A stretch of 64,000 bases of DNA from Paenibacillus sp. BIHB 4019 (GTDB lineage: Bacteria > Bacillota > Bacilli > Paenibacillales > Paenibacillaceae). Position numbers and translations under genes: made by a program. The stretch's first letter is position 1. Each line of letters begins with the position of its first letter. Location: contig NZ_CP016808.1 in NCBI RefSeq assembly GCF_002741035.1, forward strand, positions 3,352,001-3,416,000. The letters are read 5' to 3'. The notes beneath the pieces were generated by a model, which worked only from the letters and a program-made list of their open reading frames with translations, did no database searches and was not told where the DNA came from. Positions 25,276 through 35,113 of this stretch are shown one piece after another.

Positions 25276-26702
25276 TGAGCACGAATATCATTGCCCCGCA
25301 TAATGTGCAGATTGCCCCATTTGAGCTTGTCCACATGCTGTCTTTATCCGTCGAGAAAAAAATCAATGAGCATGCGAAGCTGGTGTTTACCGGCATTGTG
25401 TCGGAGGATCTGAAGGACAGCTACGTGGAAATGACCGACTCCGAGACGCAGGTTGAGGTGAGCCAGAAGGATGAAGAGGGCGGTTTGTCCCCGTTATTTT
25501 ATGGCTTGGTGCAGCGCATTGAGGTTAAGGCGGTACGCGACGTTTATGTGCTGAAGGTGGAGGCGCTGTCCCATACTTGCCAGCTTGATCTGGAGAAGCA
25601 TACCCGTTCCTATCAGGATACGGGCATGACGTACAAGGCTCTCATTGATCAAATGGCTGCGAGCTATCCCGGCATGGATGTGCTGGATACGGCAACACAA
25701 GGGGCGAGTCTTGGAAAGTTCACCTTGCAATATCAGGAGACGGATTGGGCATTTCTCAAACGAATGGCCTCCCGGTTTCAGGCGGGCTTAATGCCGTCGG
25801 CGATGTTTAATTCCCCTAAAGTATTTCTTGGAACGCCGGATGGCGATGCTGCCGGAAAGCTTGCAGATATGCCCTACAGCGTGCGCAAGGATGTGCTGCA
25901 TTACCGGCGGATGTGCAAAATCGGCATGCAGGGCGTGACGGAGCAGGACTTTATTTTTTATGAAATTGAAACGACGCAGTGGCTGCTGGACTTAGGGCAA
26001 TGCATCACCTTCAAAAAGCAGCAGCTTTATGTATGCGAAATGCACAGCCAGTGGAAGGAAGGCATGCTGTCGCATCGTTATTTGCTCTGTTCGGGCAAGG
26101 GGCTAAGCCAGCCTCCGCTCTATGCTGCGGCCCTCACCGGAGCGTCGCTGCAAGGCAAGGTGCTGGCTATAGCGAAGGACACGGTGCAAATTCATCTCGA
26201 CATTGACGAGAAGCAGGACGCGGGAAAAGCTTATTGGTTCCCTTATTCCTCCGTGTATACGGCGGAAGGAGGGACGGGCTGGTACTGCATGCCGGAGAAG
26301 GGCGATCAGGTCAGGGTGTATTTTCCGAGCGGCAAGGAGGAGAACGGCATTGCATCAAGCTCCGTCCGGCAAAATGTCGAGGAGGGCGAGCATAACAAGC
26401 TGGGCAATCCCGATCATAAGTTTTTTCGCACGCCAGCAGGCAAAGAGCTGAAAATGACACCTGAGGAAATCATAATTACCGGCAAGGACGGCGAGGTGTT
26501 CATCCGGCTCAGCGATGAGGGCGGCATTGAAATTATAAGCAAAAAGAAAATTACAATCAAAGCCGAGGAAGATATCGCTATTGATTCGCAGCAGAAGGTG
26601 CTTATTTCCGCCAAGGATGAAATCAGTCTGACCTGCAAGGAAAGCCTGATCAAGATGGACGGCAATACGACGATTAAGGGCAAGGAGCTTAAGACGAATT
26701 AA
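25275..26702 (+). CDS. VgrG-like spike protein (phage late control D / Pvc8 family)
   Basis: A 475-residue protein related to VgrG and phage baseplate hub proteins, which form the spike of contractile injection machines. Residues 1-~220 resemble the late-control-D/gp27 hub, with LQYQETDWAFLKRMASRF at about residue 150 as the most characteristic segment. An OB-like domain follows (IQGKVLAIAKDTVQIHLDID region with GTGWYCMPEKGDQVRVYFP). The C-terminal ~100 residues are short repeating strands (EIIITGKDGEVFIRLS, IEIISKKKITIKAEEDI) of the gp5 beta-helix type. It is paralogous to the N-terminus of the 2042-residue Rhs protein. No sheath, tube or baseplate genes are in the window. Confidence 0.82.
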   Translation: MSTNIIAPHNVQIAPFELVHMLSLSVEKKINEHAKLVFTGIVSEDLKDSYVEMTDSETQVEVSQKDEEGGLSPLFYGLVQRIEVKAVRDVYVLKVEALSHTCQLDLEKHTRSYQDTGMTYKALIDQMAASYPGMDVLDTATQGASLGKFTLQYQETDWAFLKRMASRFQAGLMPSAMFNSPKVFLGTPDGDAAGKLADMPYSVRKDVLHYRRMCKIGMQGVTEQDFIFYEIETTQWLLDLGQCITFKKQQLYVCEMHSQWKEGMLSHRYLLCSGKGLSQPPLYAAALTGASLQGKVLAIAKDTVQIHLDIDEKQDAGKAYWFPYSSVYTAEGGTGWYCMPEKGDQVRVYFPSGKEENGIASSSVRQNVEEGEHNKLGNPDHKFFRTPAGKELKMTPEEIIITGKDGEVFIRLSDEGGIEIISKKKITIKAEEDIAIDSQQKVLISAKDEISLTCKESLIKMDGNTTIKGKELKTN

Positions 26703-26832
26703 AGGCGAATGAGAGCGGCGAATGCAAACCTGGCAGAAAACCAACCTACACAAGCAAGGGGAGAGCTATCGAGAAAAGTCATAAGGGACAGAGCATTTAC
26801 AGGGCATTTAATAGATGAAAGGGGAGCGGTTC

Positions 26833-27981
26833 ATGCAGGAAAATCGGCTCGAGCTATTTGAGGAGCAGGTGGCTGATGAGCTAAGCCAGCGGGCGCTGCT
26901 CGCGTTGGAGCGGTATTTTGCAGCACACAAGGAACAGCTTGCGGAGCTGTTCGTGCAATCGTTTGAGCAGCTATGCCTTTATTTCGGAGAAAGGCAGCAG
27001 GAGGGGCTGCAGGGAAAGCTGGGGCATATCACCTATTCGCTGCTGCGGACGGAGCTGCTTGCGGGCAGCCCGCTTTATATGGCAGAGGCAACGGATCGAA
27101 CATGGTATATGGATGAAAACAGCTGCTATGGCAGCTATGATGCAAGCTGGGCTTTTCGTGATCTGGCCGGGCTGGAGAAGCAGCTTCTGGCCGAGGCCAG
27201 AGGCTATTTCTCCGATTCAGAGGCTGCGCTTCAGGCAGAGGCAGTTCGGCTGAGGACTGCGGTGCAGGCGCATCGCTACGTCATTAGCTTAATCCGCTAT
27301 GCGATGCCGGAGGCGGCGAAGCTGAAAGCCTACAGGGAGCTGGAGAAGGAAGTGGAATGCGAGGTTCGCGTGGGCGAGTACATGGATCAGAGCGAGACGG
27401 TGTACAAGGAGGATTTTCACCAAAAAGAGGCTGCCGAGGTTCGTGCTTACTTGGAGCAAAAGCAGGAGCTGTCTTACACCTATGAGGTGTTTGCAGAGCT
27501 GGATTTGGCCCGGGGCAATTATGCGGGCATTCAAGCGCTGTATAGCGATTTTCGCGGCAGCGACCTTTCTCACAGCTCGTTTGAAGGTGCAGCGCTGGTC
27601 GGAGCTAAGCTTAGCTTAAGCAAGCTCACGCAGGCCAGCTTTCGCTACACGCTGCTGTGCGAAGCGGATTTTCGCGGCAGCGAGCTGCAGGGAGCGGATT
27701 TCAGCTATTGCAGCGGGCCTAGCGGAATGCGGGATCCTTTCGAATGGGAGCATCCGGGTTTTGTGCCGCTGCGATTTAATGGCGCGGATTTGAGCGGGGC
27801 TGATTTTACGCTCGCTAATGTGAAGGGAGCAAGCTTCATCGGGGCTAATTTGGATGGCGCCATATTCGAGCAAGCGAATATAGAGCAGGCACTGTTTAGT
27901 GCCAGTGCCCGCAGCCAGGCTGCATTCAGCGAGGAGCAGCTGGCACAGGCCATATGGATAGAGGAGGACGGCGGAGCATGA
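26833..27981 (+). CDS. Pentapeptide-repeat protein of the toxin operon
   Basis: A 382-residue soluble protein. The first ~225 residues are helical and acidic without a recognised family. From about residue 230 a pentapeptide-repeat beta-helix follows, with units such as SDFRGSDLSHSSFEG, ADFRGSELQGADFS and ADLSGADFTLANVKG. The helix is interrupted by a proline-rich loop near residue 300. Pentapeptide proteins occur beside VgrG/PAAR effectors in type VI clusters and may act as adaptors or scaffolds. That role is inference here. The ATG at 26833 follows AAAGGGGAG. Its stop overlaps the next start (ATGA). Confidence 0.78.
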   Translation: MQENRLELFEEQVADELSQRALLALERYFAAHKEQLAELFVQSFEQLCLYFGERQQEGLQGKLGHITYSLLRTELLAGSPLYMAEATDRTWYMDENSCYGSYDASWAFRDLAGLEKQLLAEARGYFSDSEAALQAEAVRLRTAVQAHRYVISLIRYAMPEAAKLKAYRELEKEVECEVRVGEYMDQSETVYKEDFHQKEAAEVRAYLEQKQELSYTYEVFAELDLARGNYAGIQALYSDFRGSDLSHSSFEGAALVGAKLSLSKLTQASFRYTLLCEADFRGSELQGADFSYCSGPSGMRDPFEWEHPGFVPLRFNGADLSGADFTLANVKGASFIGANLDGAIFEQANIEQALFSASARSQAAFSEEQLAQAIWIEEDGGA

Positions 27982-28547
27982 GGAAGGGCTTATTCATTAT
28001 GGCGCAGGATCAACGAGTGGTTGATGCCATTCGTCCGATGGACAGCGAAGGGGTGCTGGCGGAGGTGCTGGCTGGCCCTAAGGGAGGAGCGTTGTTTTTC
28101 AAACCGGATGGCTCGCAAAGTATAGCCCCGTTGCGGCTGATGCAGCAGAAGCGGGTTGTTGCGGTCGATTTTATCCAAAAGCCTGCTCCGCTCGTCTCGG
28201 ACCTCGTGAAGGAGGTGCTGGCAAAGTATGCGCCGCGCGCGTTGTTTCGTTCGGTCGTGCTTGTCGATCCGGGGAGCGGCATACAAGCCTCGTATTGGCT
28301 GCTGGAGCGTCCGCTCGTCCATTGCCTAGCCGGGCAAACCGAATTTTTTCCCGATGGGACCTGCAAAAGTCTGGTAGTTGATCCCGCCAAAGCAGGCAAG
28401 CATCCGTTTCTGAAAATTGGCGGCTTGCGTGAGGATGTGACGATCGTCCAGCTTGGTGTGGCAGAAAGTCTGCTGCGCAGGGAAGTGGCGGGCATTCGAT
28501 TTACGAAGGTGCAGCTTCAAATATCCGAAGAGGAGCGATGGGGATGA
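27978..28547 (+). CDS. Hypothetical protein of the Rhs/VgrG operon (weakly Imm11/DUF1629-like)
   Basis: A 189-residue soluble protein, overlapping the previous gene (ATGA) and the next one (ATGA). The C-terminal half (HPFLKIGGLREDVTIVQLG, then GIRFTKVQL) has the feel of the DUF1629/Imm11 family found in type VI clusters, but the match is weak. An alternative start is the ATG at 27999. A decayed partial copy of this gene at 37527-37749 shows it travels with Rhs loci. The tight coupling suggests it is needed for loading or protection of the Rhs product; the actual role is unknown. Confidence 0.65.
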   Translation: MRKGLFIMAQDQRVVDAIRPMDSEGVLAEVLAGPKGGALFFKPDGSQSIAPLRLMQQKRVVAVDFIQKPAPLVSDLVKEVLAKYAPRALFRSVVLVDPGSGIQASYWLLERPLVHCLAGQTEFFPDGTCKSLVVDPAKAGKHPFLKIGGLREDVTIVQLGVAESLLRREVAGIRFTKVQLQISEEERWG

Positions 28548-28951
28548 GCGATGGTGGAAACGAGTCGGCAACGATTATAGCGGGCCAAGGGGCGTCAGAA
28601 AGCTACGTCGTAGCGGGCGCAATCATCTCCTGCAATTGGGGGACGAAGCGGATGCGTCTTAAAACGCCTCTCAGCCATGGCGTATATATCCAAAAGCAAG
28701 CGCAGCTCAATATTGGCGATTATATGCTGGGGACGAACATTATGCCTTTTGAACGGTGCATGAGCCAGTCGAATCCGGCTGTCGTCGCGGCTGGCGGCAT
28801 TGCGCCGTGCACGCCGATCATCGCGCTGCCATGGACGAATGGCAAAACAGAAACAAAGGTTGGCGGGCTCCCGGCGCTGCTCAGCTGCTCCAAAAATTCA
28901 TGCTTGTACTGCGGCACGATCTCAATAGAAGATGACGGGCAGGGCGTATAG
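28544..28951 (+). CDS. DUF4280 PAAR-like protein
   Basis: A 135-residue protein matching DUF4280, a PAAR-like family of mainly Gram-positive bacteria. VVAGAIISCNWG at about residue 24, then NIMPFERCMSQSNPAV, GIAPCTPIIALPW and a terminal CLYCGTISI with conserved cysteines are its hallmarks. PAAR proteins cap the VgrG spike and carry effectors. Here the gene sits between the VgrG-like gene and the VgrG-Rhs fusion, which fits a spike-tip role. The ATG at 28544 has GAGGAG 8 nt upstream and overlaps the preceding stop. Confidence 0.85.
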   Translation: MSDGGNESATIIAGQGASESYVVAGAIISCNWGTKRMRLKTPLSHGVYIQKQAQLNIGDYMLGTNIMPFERCMSQSNPAVVAAGGIAPCTPIIALPWTNGKTETKVGGLPALLSCSKNSCLYCGTISIEDDGQGV

Positions 28952-28984
28952 GCATGCGGTTGTCAGAGGAAGGGGGGCTATGGA

Positions 28985-31900
28985 ATGTCCACGGAAAAAA
29001 AGGCCATCGGCTACGAGCAGCTGCGCCTGCAATGGCCGTATGCCGTGCAGCAAATTCAAGGGCTGCGCATCGAGAAACGCGTCAATGAGCATGCCCTTTT
29101 ATGGGTAAGCGGCATCCTGCCGGAGGAGCGGGAGGATCAGGATTTACAGCTCGTCAGCGAGCAGGACCAGGTCGAGCTGCATCAGGTGGATGAGCAGGGC
29201 GGCATGGTGCGGATATTGTTCAGCGGGACCGTCGCAAGCTTTATGGTGCGGGCGATCCGCAGCGTATATACGTTTGAGCTCACGGTGCTGTCGCATACGA
29301 GCAGCATGGATTTGGAGCGCAATACGCGGTCCTTCCAGCATGGGGAAATGTTGTATGACGAGCTGCTGAAGACGGTGCTGGCGGCATATCCGAGGGCCGA
29401 TACGATAAATGAAGCGGCGCATAAGGAAAAGCTGGGCGAGCTGACGCTGCAGTATGAGGAGACGGACTGGACTTTCCTCAAGCGCATGGCCTCGCGCTTT
29501 GGCGCCGTTCTCGTGCCGGAGGCTGCCGCGGCATCGCCTAAATTCTGGTTCGGTTTAGGCGAAGGGCGGCTCGTGGAGCTTCCGCTGCATAGCTATACGA
29601 TTGCCAAGACATTGTCGCCCTATCGGGAGGCGGCTGCTCTAGGGGAGGGAGAGTCGTTAAGGGAGCAGGACTTTCTCGGCTATGAAGTCGTCAGCGAGCA
29701 GGTGCTGCAAATCGGTGATCGCGTAGAGGTAAAAGGGCGCGAGCTGGCGGTTGCTGAGGTGGGGGCGGAGCTGCGGCAGGCGCTGCTCGTCTTTACCTAT
29801 AAGCTGCTGCCCCCATCCGGCATTCGCCAGAGCGAGCTGTTTAATGAGCAGGTCGTAGGAGCAGCGCTCGAAGGACGAATTCTTGAGGTGAAAAACGCGG
29901 CCGTGCGCGTTCAGCTCGATGTGGATACGGAGCAAAAGCAGGAGGAAGCCAGCTGGCTTCCGTACGCATCGGTATACGCATCGGAGGATGGGACCGGCAT
30001 GCACTGCATGCCGGAGCAGGGCGATGCGGTGCAGGTGTATTTTCCAAGCCGCCAGGAAGGGGAGGCGATGGCGCTCAGCTCGGTGCGCAAGAGCGGGCAG
30101 GATTCCCCGAAAATGGCGGATTCCAGCGTCAAGTCATGGACGACCCCGTATGGCAAGGAAATGAAGCTCGCCGGGCAGGAGCTGTCGCTTATTGCGCAGG
30201 AAGGCGTGCTGTTCATTCAGCTGCATGAGGAGAACGGCATTGAAATTCGCAGCGATACGGCAATTGCGATTAAATCGGAGCAGCCGATTGAGCTTTCCTC
30301 GGAGACGAAGCTGGCGATTACAGCGCAGGAAGGGCTGTATCTCGTCTGTGGCAATAGCAGCATTGTGATGGATGGCGATACGGATGTGCTTGCCGATGAG
30401 CTGCTGCTGGTCGGCACGTATTTTGCTCCCGTTGTCGTAGAGGATCTCGATGAGGAGGAAGTGCTGCCGGTGCCGCTGCCCGAGCCGCCGCCTCCAGAGC
30501 CGGAGGAGCCGAAGAAAAAAGGCGGCTGGCTCGGCACGCTGCTCGATGTCGTGCAGGTCGGGCTGGATATTGCCGGCTGTGTGCCAGGGCTTGGCGTAGT
30601 CGCGAACGTGGCGAATGCGGCGATTTCAGTTGGACGCGGCGACTATCTAGGCGCGGCGATGTCGATGGCGTCTTGTATTGTGCCGGGAGCAGGGCCAGCT
30701 CTCAAGGGAGCGAGAATGGCGAAAAATGCCGCCAAAGCCGGCAAAGCGATGATGAAAGCCGCTAATGCGGCCAAAGCTACCGGCAAGACGCTGAGTGCGG
30801 CGCAAAAGGCGTTTAAGTCAACCTCGGCTTTCACGAAGCAGATGGTGAGCGGCATTAAGGCGGTAGACGGCAAGGTGCTGACGGCAGCGCGCAAGGTAGG
30901 CAGCAATTTGGACAAGCTGGAGCAGGTGCAGAAGCTCAAAAAGGTAATGAAGCTGCCGGGTGTCGAGCAAGCGCTGGATTTTGCCGGAGATATGGCGATG
31001 GATTATGTTTTGGAGAAGACGGGCCTTGAAAATCTGGCGTATTTGTCCTATCTCGGCGGAGGCAAGAAAAGGAAAGGAAAACGCGGGAAAGGCAAAGGGA
31101 AAAGCTCAGGGAAGGCGAAGAGCCATAGCAAGGGCAAAGGGAAAGGCAGCAATAGCAGCCCGGGCAAGCCATCGAAGAAGCTCAATCAGGAGAAGCAGAA
31201 GAAGGCGAAAAAGGAATCTGCCAAGAAAGATCCGAGCAAGGCGGATAAGCGCAGCTGTAAAAATGACCCGATCCATGCGGGCTCAGGCGGGCAATTTATT
31301 ATCCATCCCGCTCTCAAGCTCTATGGCGCGGACACTTGGATGTTCGAGATGCATTACCATTCGTTGCTGGAAACGGGCGGAGCGATGGGCGCGGTATGGA
31401 CGCATAACTTTGAGCTGGCTCTTACGTTTGAGGAAGATGAAGCGGACTCTGCGGCAATGGCAGCCGATCATACGGCAGTTAATCGTGTGGAAGCCGATCA
31501 TGCGGCAATTACTGAGGCGGAAGCGCCGTTTGGTAAGGTGCTGCTTGCGAAGCAGCCGATTGCCGAAGCTAATCCGCCAGGTGTTACGGTCTGGCGGACG
31601 AAAAGCCGCCGCAATCGTTTTGTAAGACAGGCAGACGGGGTTTATCGCAGTGCGGATAGCGATGTGCTTGGCGAGGAGCTGCGGCAGGAGCCGGAAGGCT
31701 ATGTGCTGTGGCTGCGTGAAACGCAGGAGCAGATTTATTTTAACCCGGCAGGCCAGGCATTGAAATGGGTGAATGCTCATGGACAGGCACTGGAAATGCG
31801 TTATGATGCGCAGGGACGGCTCGCCAGCTTAACGGATGCGATTACGCGGCAAGCGCTGAAGCTGGCTTACGATACGCAGGGGCTGCTCAGCCGCGTGAGC

Positions 31901-34900
31901 GAGGGCAAGCGAACCATTCGGATGCAATATAATGCTTCCCATCAAATGACGCGGTATATCGATGCGAATGGCAATGAGACGGACATCGGCTACCACTGGA
32001 ATGGCAAGCTTGCGCGGATGAGTGTAGGCGGAGCGGTTCAATACGAAAATACGTTTGACGAGTTTGGCCGAATTACGAGCCAGTCGGATGCATCCGGCGC
32101 TATCGCGTATTTGGACTACGATGTGGAAAGCCGCTTTGGCTACACAATTACGACTGCAACGGATCGGCTGGGCGCGGTTGAAGTGCTGGTGCATGATGAT
32201 TTGCTTCAATTGGTAGAAATCGTCCAGAAGGACAGCAGTCTCGTGCAGCTGGCGTACAACGAACAGGGCAAGCTAATATCGGAAACGCAGGCGGATGGCA
32301 GCGCAGTTGCGATGGCCTATGACGACTATGGGCAGCTGGTCAGCATGACGGATGCGCTAGGCCATGAGACGAGCTACGTTTACGACGAGCAGGGGCTGCT
32401 CGTGAGTGAAACGGATGAGGAAGGGCGGACGACCGCTTATGCCTATGATGGCGGAGGAAGACTAGCTGAAATCCTCCGCGCGGATGGCGCAGTAGCCAAA
32501 ATGACGTACAATGCGAACGGGCAGCGGGAAAGCTACGTCGATTTTAACGGTGTAACGACCTCGTATGCTTACGGCCCGGATGGACGCGTCCTGCAAATAA
32601 AAGACGGCGAAGAGCGTATGATGGTCGTGGAATATGACCTGTCGGGGAGAGTTGCGAGCCTGGGCTACCCAACAGGCGGAACCATTTTACGCGAGTATGA
32701 TGCGAATGATAATTTGGTGAAAGTTATCGATCCGTTGAAACGGGTATATGCTTTTGGCTATGATGCGTTCGATCGAAAGACGCTGGTAACGCTGCCTTCG
32801 GGTGCGGCAACCGCGTATGTATACAATGCGAATGGCTTGCTGGAGCGTGAAAAGGATGCGCTCGGACAAGTAACCGCCTATCGTTATGATGCCGAGGAAC
32901 GGCTGGTGGCGCGAACGGATGCGCGCGGCGGGCAGACGCAGTATGAGTGGGATGAAGCGGACAATTTGGTCGCCGTTACGGATGCGCTCGGAAGGACGGA
33001 GCGTTTTGGCTATGATGGGCTGGGCCGGGTCAACGCCATGTGGGATGCCAGTGGAGTGCAAATCGCGCAGCTCGATTATGACGCGGCAGGCAATCGGGTG
33101 GCAGAAATCAATGCGCTTGGCCAAGCGACGCGTTACCGTTTTAACAAAGCGGGACAGATTGCCGCGAAGGAAAACGCAAAAGGGCAGCAGACGACATTCG
33201 CGTATGATGCCGTGGCCCGAATTACGGAGGTCATGGAGCATGACGAAGCGACGTATCGCCAGAGCTATGACGGCGAAGGGCAAATTACGAGCTATACGGA
33301 TGCGAATGGCAATGAAACGAAGCTGACGTATGACCGCAGCGGTCTGCTGGAGCAGGAAGAGAATGGAACAGGCGAGGTGCTGCGCTTCTCGTATGACAAT
33401 CACGGCTGGCTGAAGAGAAGGGAGAATGCCCGAGGCCAACAGGCGGCGTATGGCTATGATGCCGCAGGCCAATTGAAATCCATAAAGGATGAAGCGGGGC
33501 AGATTGACCTCAGCTATAATATCGACGGGAATGTTATTCGGGTAGAAGAAGAAGGGCGCGTGAAGCGGCGCACATTCGACATTTTGGGGCGCCTTACCTC
33601 CTGCCAGGACAGCAATGGCCAGACGATTCGCTACGCCTATGATGAAGCCGGAAATTTGCGCGTCATGACTTATCCAGAAGGCAAGCAAGTAACGTATTCG
33701 TATGACCTTGCGGGCCAGATGACGCAGGTGAAGGACTGGCGTGGACGTGTGACCCGTTACAGCTATGATGTGAACGGCAGGCTGGTTCGCACCGAACGTC
33801 CGAATGGAAGTATAGAGCAGCGAGGCTATGATGTGCAGGGCCAGTTGGTGCGGCTGTGGGATATTAACCGTCAAGGCGTCATGTTGCAGCAGTATCGCAT
33901 GACCTACAATGAGCTGGGCCAACTGGTGGAAGAGGAAGAAAAGCAGTATACCTATGATAATTTGCGCCGTCTTGTGAGCGGAGCGATGCCGGGACGCAAG
34001 CTGTGGTATAGCTACGACCTCGGAGGCAACCTGACAGAAGCGGGCGAAGCGCCGCTGGCTTTAACGGCGATGAGCTATGCGCAAGACAATCGTCTTGCCA
34101 CAGTGAACGGCAAGGAAGTCGTATATGATGCGGACGGGAATTTACTCGTATTGCCCATGGTGCTGGAGAAGGATGTTCAGGCAGAGACAGCGACATATCG
34201 GTACGATGTGCGGAATCGTCTGACGCAGGCTGGACGAACCAGTTATACGTACGATGCCGAGCAAGTGCGCATGTCGTTGACATGGCGCGGACAGACGACA
34301 CATTATGTGACGGATCAGGTGGAAGAGTTAAGCCGAGTGCTGTTAGAACAGGATGGACGGGGCGAGACGAAGGCTTATTTTGTGTATGGAGCGGAAGGGC
34401 TAATCGGTCGAGAAGACAGCATGGGCCGCTACCAGAGCTATCATTATGATTTGCGCGGCAGTACGACGTTGCTGACGGATGAGAAAGGGCGAGTGACGGA
34501 CCGATACACCTACGGATTGTATGGAGAGCGGGAGAGTCACGAAGGGACAACGCGGCAGCCGTTTTGCTATAATGGACGAGACGGCGTCATGACCGATCCG
34601 AACGGTCTTTACTACATGCGGGCGCGGTATTACCATACCGGCATCAAGCGGTTTTTGAACCGGGATGTGCTGCGCGGAAGCATAGTAGAAGGGCAGACCT
34701 TTAACCGGTTTGGGTATGTGAATGGCGATCCGGTGAGCTTTATTGATCCGTTTGGGTTGGAAGCGTTGAGTGGATGTAAAGCATGGAAAGATAAAATTGT
34801 ACTTCCTAGCAAGCCCCATAGCAATAAAACGGAAGGGCACTGGTTTGCAAGTAAGAGGAAAGCAGTTGAGGAAGCTAAAAAGGAAGATACTGTTAAGGTA

Positions 34901-35113
34901 TACTTAAATAAAGGCCTCCAGAGAGAAGTTCCTGGTGCTAAACCAAGAAGACCTGATGTTATGGTAGTTAAGACAAATGGAAAAATTGATCAGTATGAAG
35001 TACCAAGTAAAACGGACGATGTGCTTTCTTTGAGAAAACGTATGATAGAAAATCAAAAATATTTAGGAGACAGAGCAGGCAAAACTGAAATTCTAAATAT
35101 AAGGAAACGGTGA
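28985..35113 (+). CDS. VgrG-Rhs fusion polymorphic toxin with nuclease-like tip
   Basis: A 2042-residue toxin. Residues 1-~480 repeat the VgrG-like fold of the gene at 25275. A Pro/Glu linker (484-512) is followed by a hydrophobic, Gly-rich segment (514-566) likely to insert in membranes, helices rich in Ala and Lys, and a very basic Gly/Ser/Lys linker (693-759). A DUF6531-type entry (DPIHAGSGGQF, ~761), many YD/Rhs repeats (~920-1720) and the Rhs core ending DPFGL (~1925) complete the shell. The last ~117 residues are the tip; KPRRPDVMVV and QYEVPSK suggest a PD-(D/E)xK-like nuclease. Its 3' end overlaps the immunity gene (GTGA). RBS GGGGGG upstream of the ATG. Having spike and shell in one chain is unusual. 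Confidence 0.88.
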   Translation: MSTEKKAIGYEQLRLQWPYAVQQIQGLRIEKRVNEHALLWVSGILPEEREDQDLQLVSEQDQVELHQVDEQGGMVRILFSGTVASFMVRAIRSVYTFELTVLSHTSSMDLERNTRSFQHGEMLYDELLKTVLAAYPRADTINEAAHKEKLGELTLQYEETDWTFLKRMASRFGAVLVPEAAAASPKFWFGLGEGRLVELPLHSYTIAKTLSPYREAAALGEGESLREQDFLGYEVVSEQVLQIGDRVEVKGRELAVAEVGAELRQALLVFTYKLLPPSGIRQSELFNEQVVGAALEGRILEVKNAAVRVQLDVDTEQKQEEASWLPYASVYASEDGTGMHCMPEQGDAVQVYFPSRQEGEAMALSSVRKSGQDSPKMADSSVKSWTTPYGKEMKLAGQELSLIAQEGVLFIQLHEENGIEIRSDTAIAIKSEQPIELSSETKLAITAQEGLYLVCGNSSIVMDGDTDVLADELLLVGTYFAPVVVEDLDEEEVLPVPLPEPPPPEPEEPKKKGGWLGTLLDVVQVGLDIAGCVPGLGVVANVANAAISVGRGDYLGAAMSMASCIVPGAGPALKGARMAKNAAKAGKAMMKAANAAKATGKTLSAAQKAFKSTSAFTKQMVSGIKAVDGKVLTAARKVGSNLDKLEQVQKLKKVMKLPGVEQALDFAGDMAMDYVLEKTGLENLAYLSYLGGGKKRKGKRGKGKGKSSGKAKSHSKGKGKGSNSSPGKPSKKLNQEKQKKAKKESAKKDPSKADKRSCKNDPIHAGSGGQFIIHPALKLYGADTWMFEMHYHSLLETGGAMGAVWTHNFELALTFEEDEADSAAMAADHTAVNRVEADHAAITEAEAPFGKVLLAKQPIAEANPPGVTVWRTKSRRNRFVRQADGVYRSADSDVLGEELRQEPEGYVLWLRETQEQIYFNPAGQALKWVNAHGQALEMRYDAQGRLASLTDAITRQALKLAYDTQGLLSRVSEGKRTIRMQYNASHQMTRYIDANGNETDIGYHWNGKLARMSVGGAVQYENTFDEFGRITSQSDASGAIAYLDYDVESRFGYTITTATDRLGAVEVLVHDDLLQLVEIVQKDSSLVQLAYNEQGKLISETQADGSAVAMAYDDYGQLVSMTDALGHETSYVYDEQGLLVSETDEEGRTTAYAYDGGGRLAEILRADGAVAKMTYNANGQRESYVDFNGVTTSYAYGPDGRVLQIKDGEERMMVVEYDLSGRVASLGYPTGGTILREYDANDNLVKVIDPLKRVYAFGYDAFDRKTLVTLPSGAATAYVYNANGLLEREKDALGQVTAYRYDAEERLVARTDARGGQTQYEWDEADNLVAVTDALGRTERFGYDGLGRVNAMWDASGVQIAQLDYDAAGNRVAEINALGQATRYRFNKAGQIAAKENAKGQQTTFAYDAVARITEVMEHDEATYRQSYDGEGQITSYTDANGNETKLTYDRSGLLEQEENGTGEVLRFSYDNHGWLKRRENARGQQAAYGYDAAGQLKSIKDEAGQIDLSYNIDGNVIRVEEEGRVKRRTFDILGRLTSCQDSNGQTIRYAYDEAGNLRVMTYPEGKQVTYSYDLAGQMTQVKDWRGRVTRYSYDVNGRLVRTERPNGSIEQRGYDVQGQLVRLWDINRQGVMLQQYRMTYNELGQLVEEEEKQYTYDNLRRLVSGAMPGRKLWYSYDLGGNLTEAGEAPLALTAMSYAQDNRLATVNGKEVVYDADGNLLVLPMVLEKDVQAETATYRYDVRNRLTQAGRTSYTYDAEQVRMSLTWRGQTTHYVTDQVEELSRVLLEQDGRGETKAYFVYGAEGLIGREDSMGRYQSYHYDLRGSTTLLTDEKGRVTDRYTYGLYGERESHEGTTRQPFCYNGRDGVMTDPNGLYYMRARYYHTGIKRFLNRDVLRGSIVEGQTFNRFGYVNGDPVSFIDPFGLEALSGCKAWKDKIVLPSKPHSNKTEGHWFASKRKAVEEAKKEDTVKVYLNKGLQREVPGAKPRRPDVMVVKTNGKIDQYEVPSKTDDVLSLRKRMIENQKYLGDRAGKTEILNIRKR
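34552..34759. repeat. Rhs core 3' block, copy 1 (in the intact gene)
   Basis: The ~208 bp encoding the end of the Rhs core, from GCGGCAG to the DPFGL codons. It recurs at 36008-36215 and 39578-39785 with only about two to four differences by eye, while everything 3' of it is unrelated. Confidence 0.9.

Noticed and set aside
32687..33922. A 411-codon open frame on the minus strand
   Set aside because: It lies entirely opposite the Rhs repeats, whose regular codon pattern keeps the antisense frame open; there is no ribosome site or recognisable protein family.
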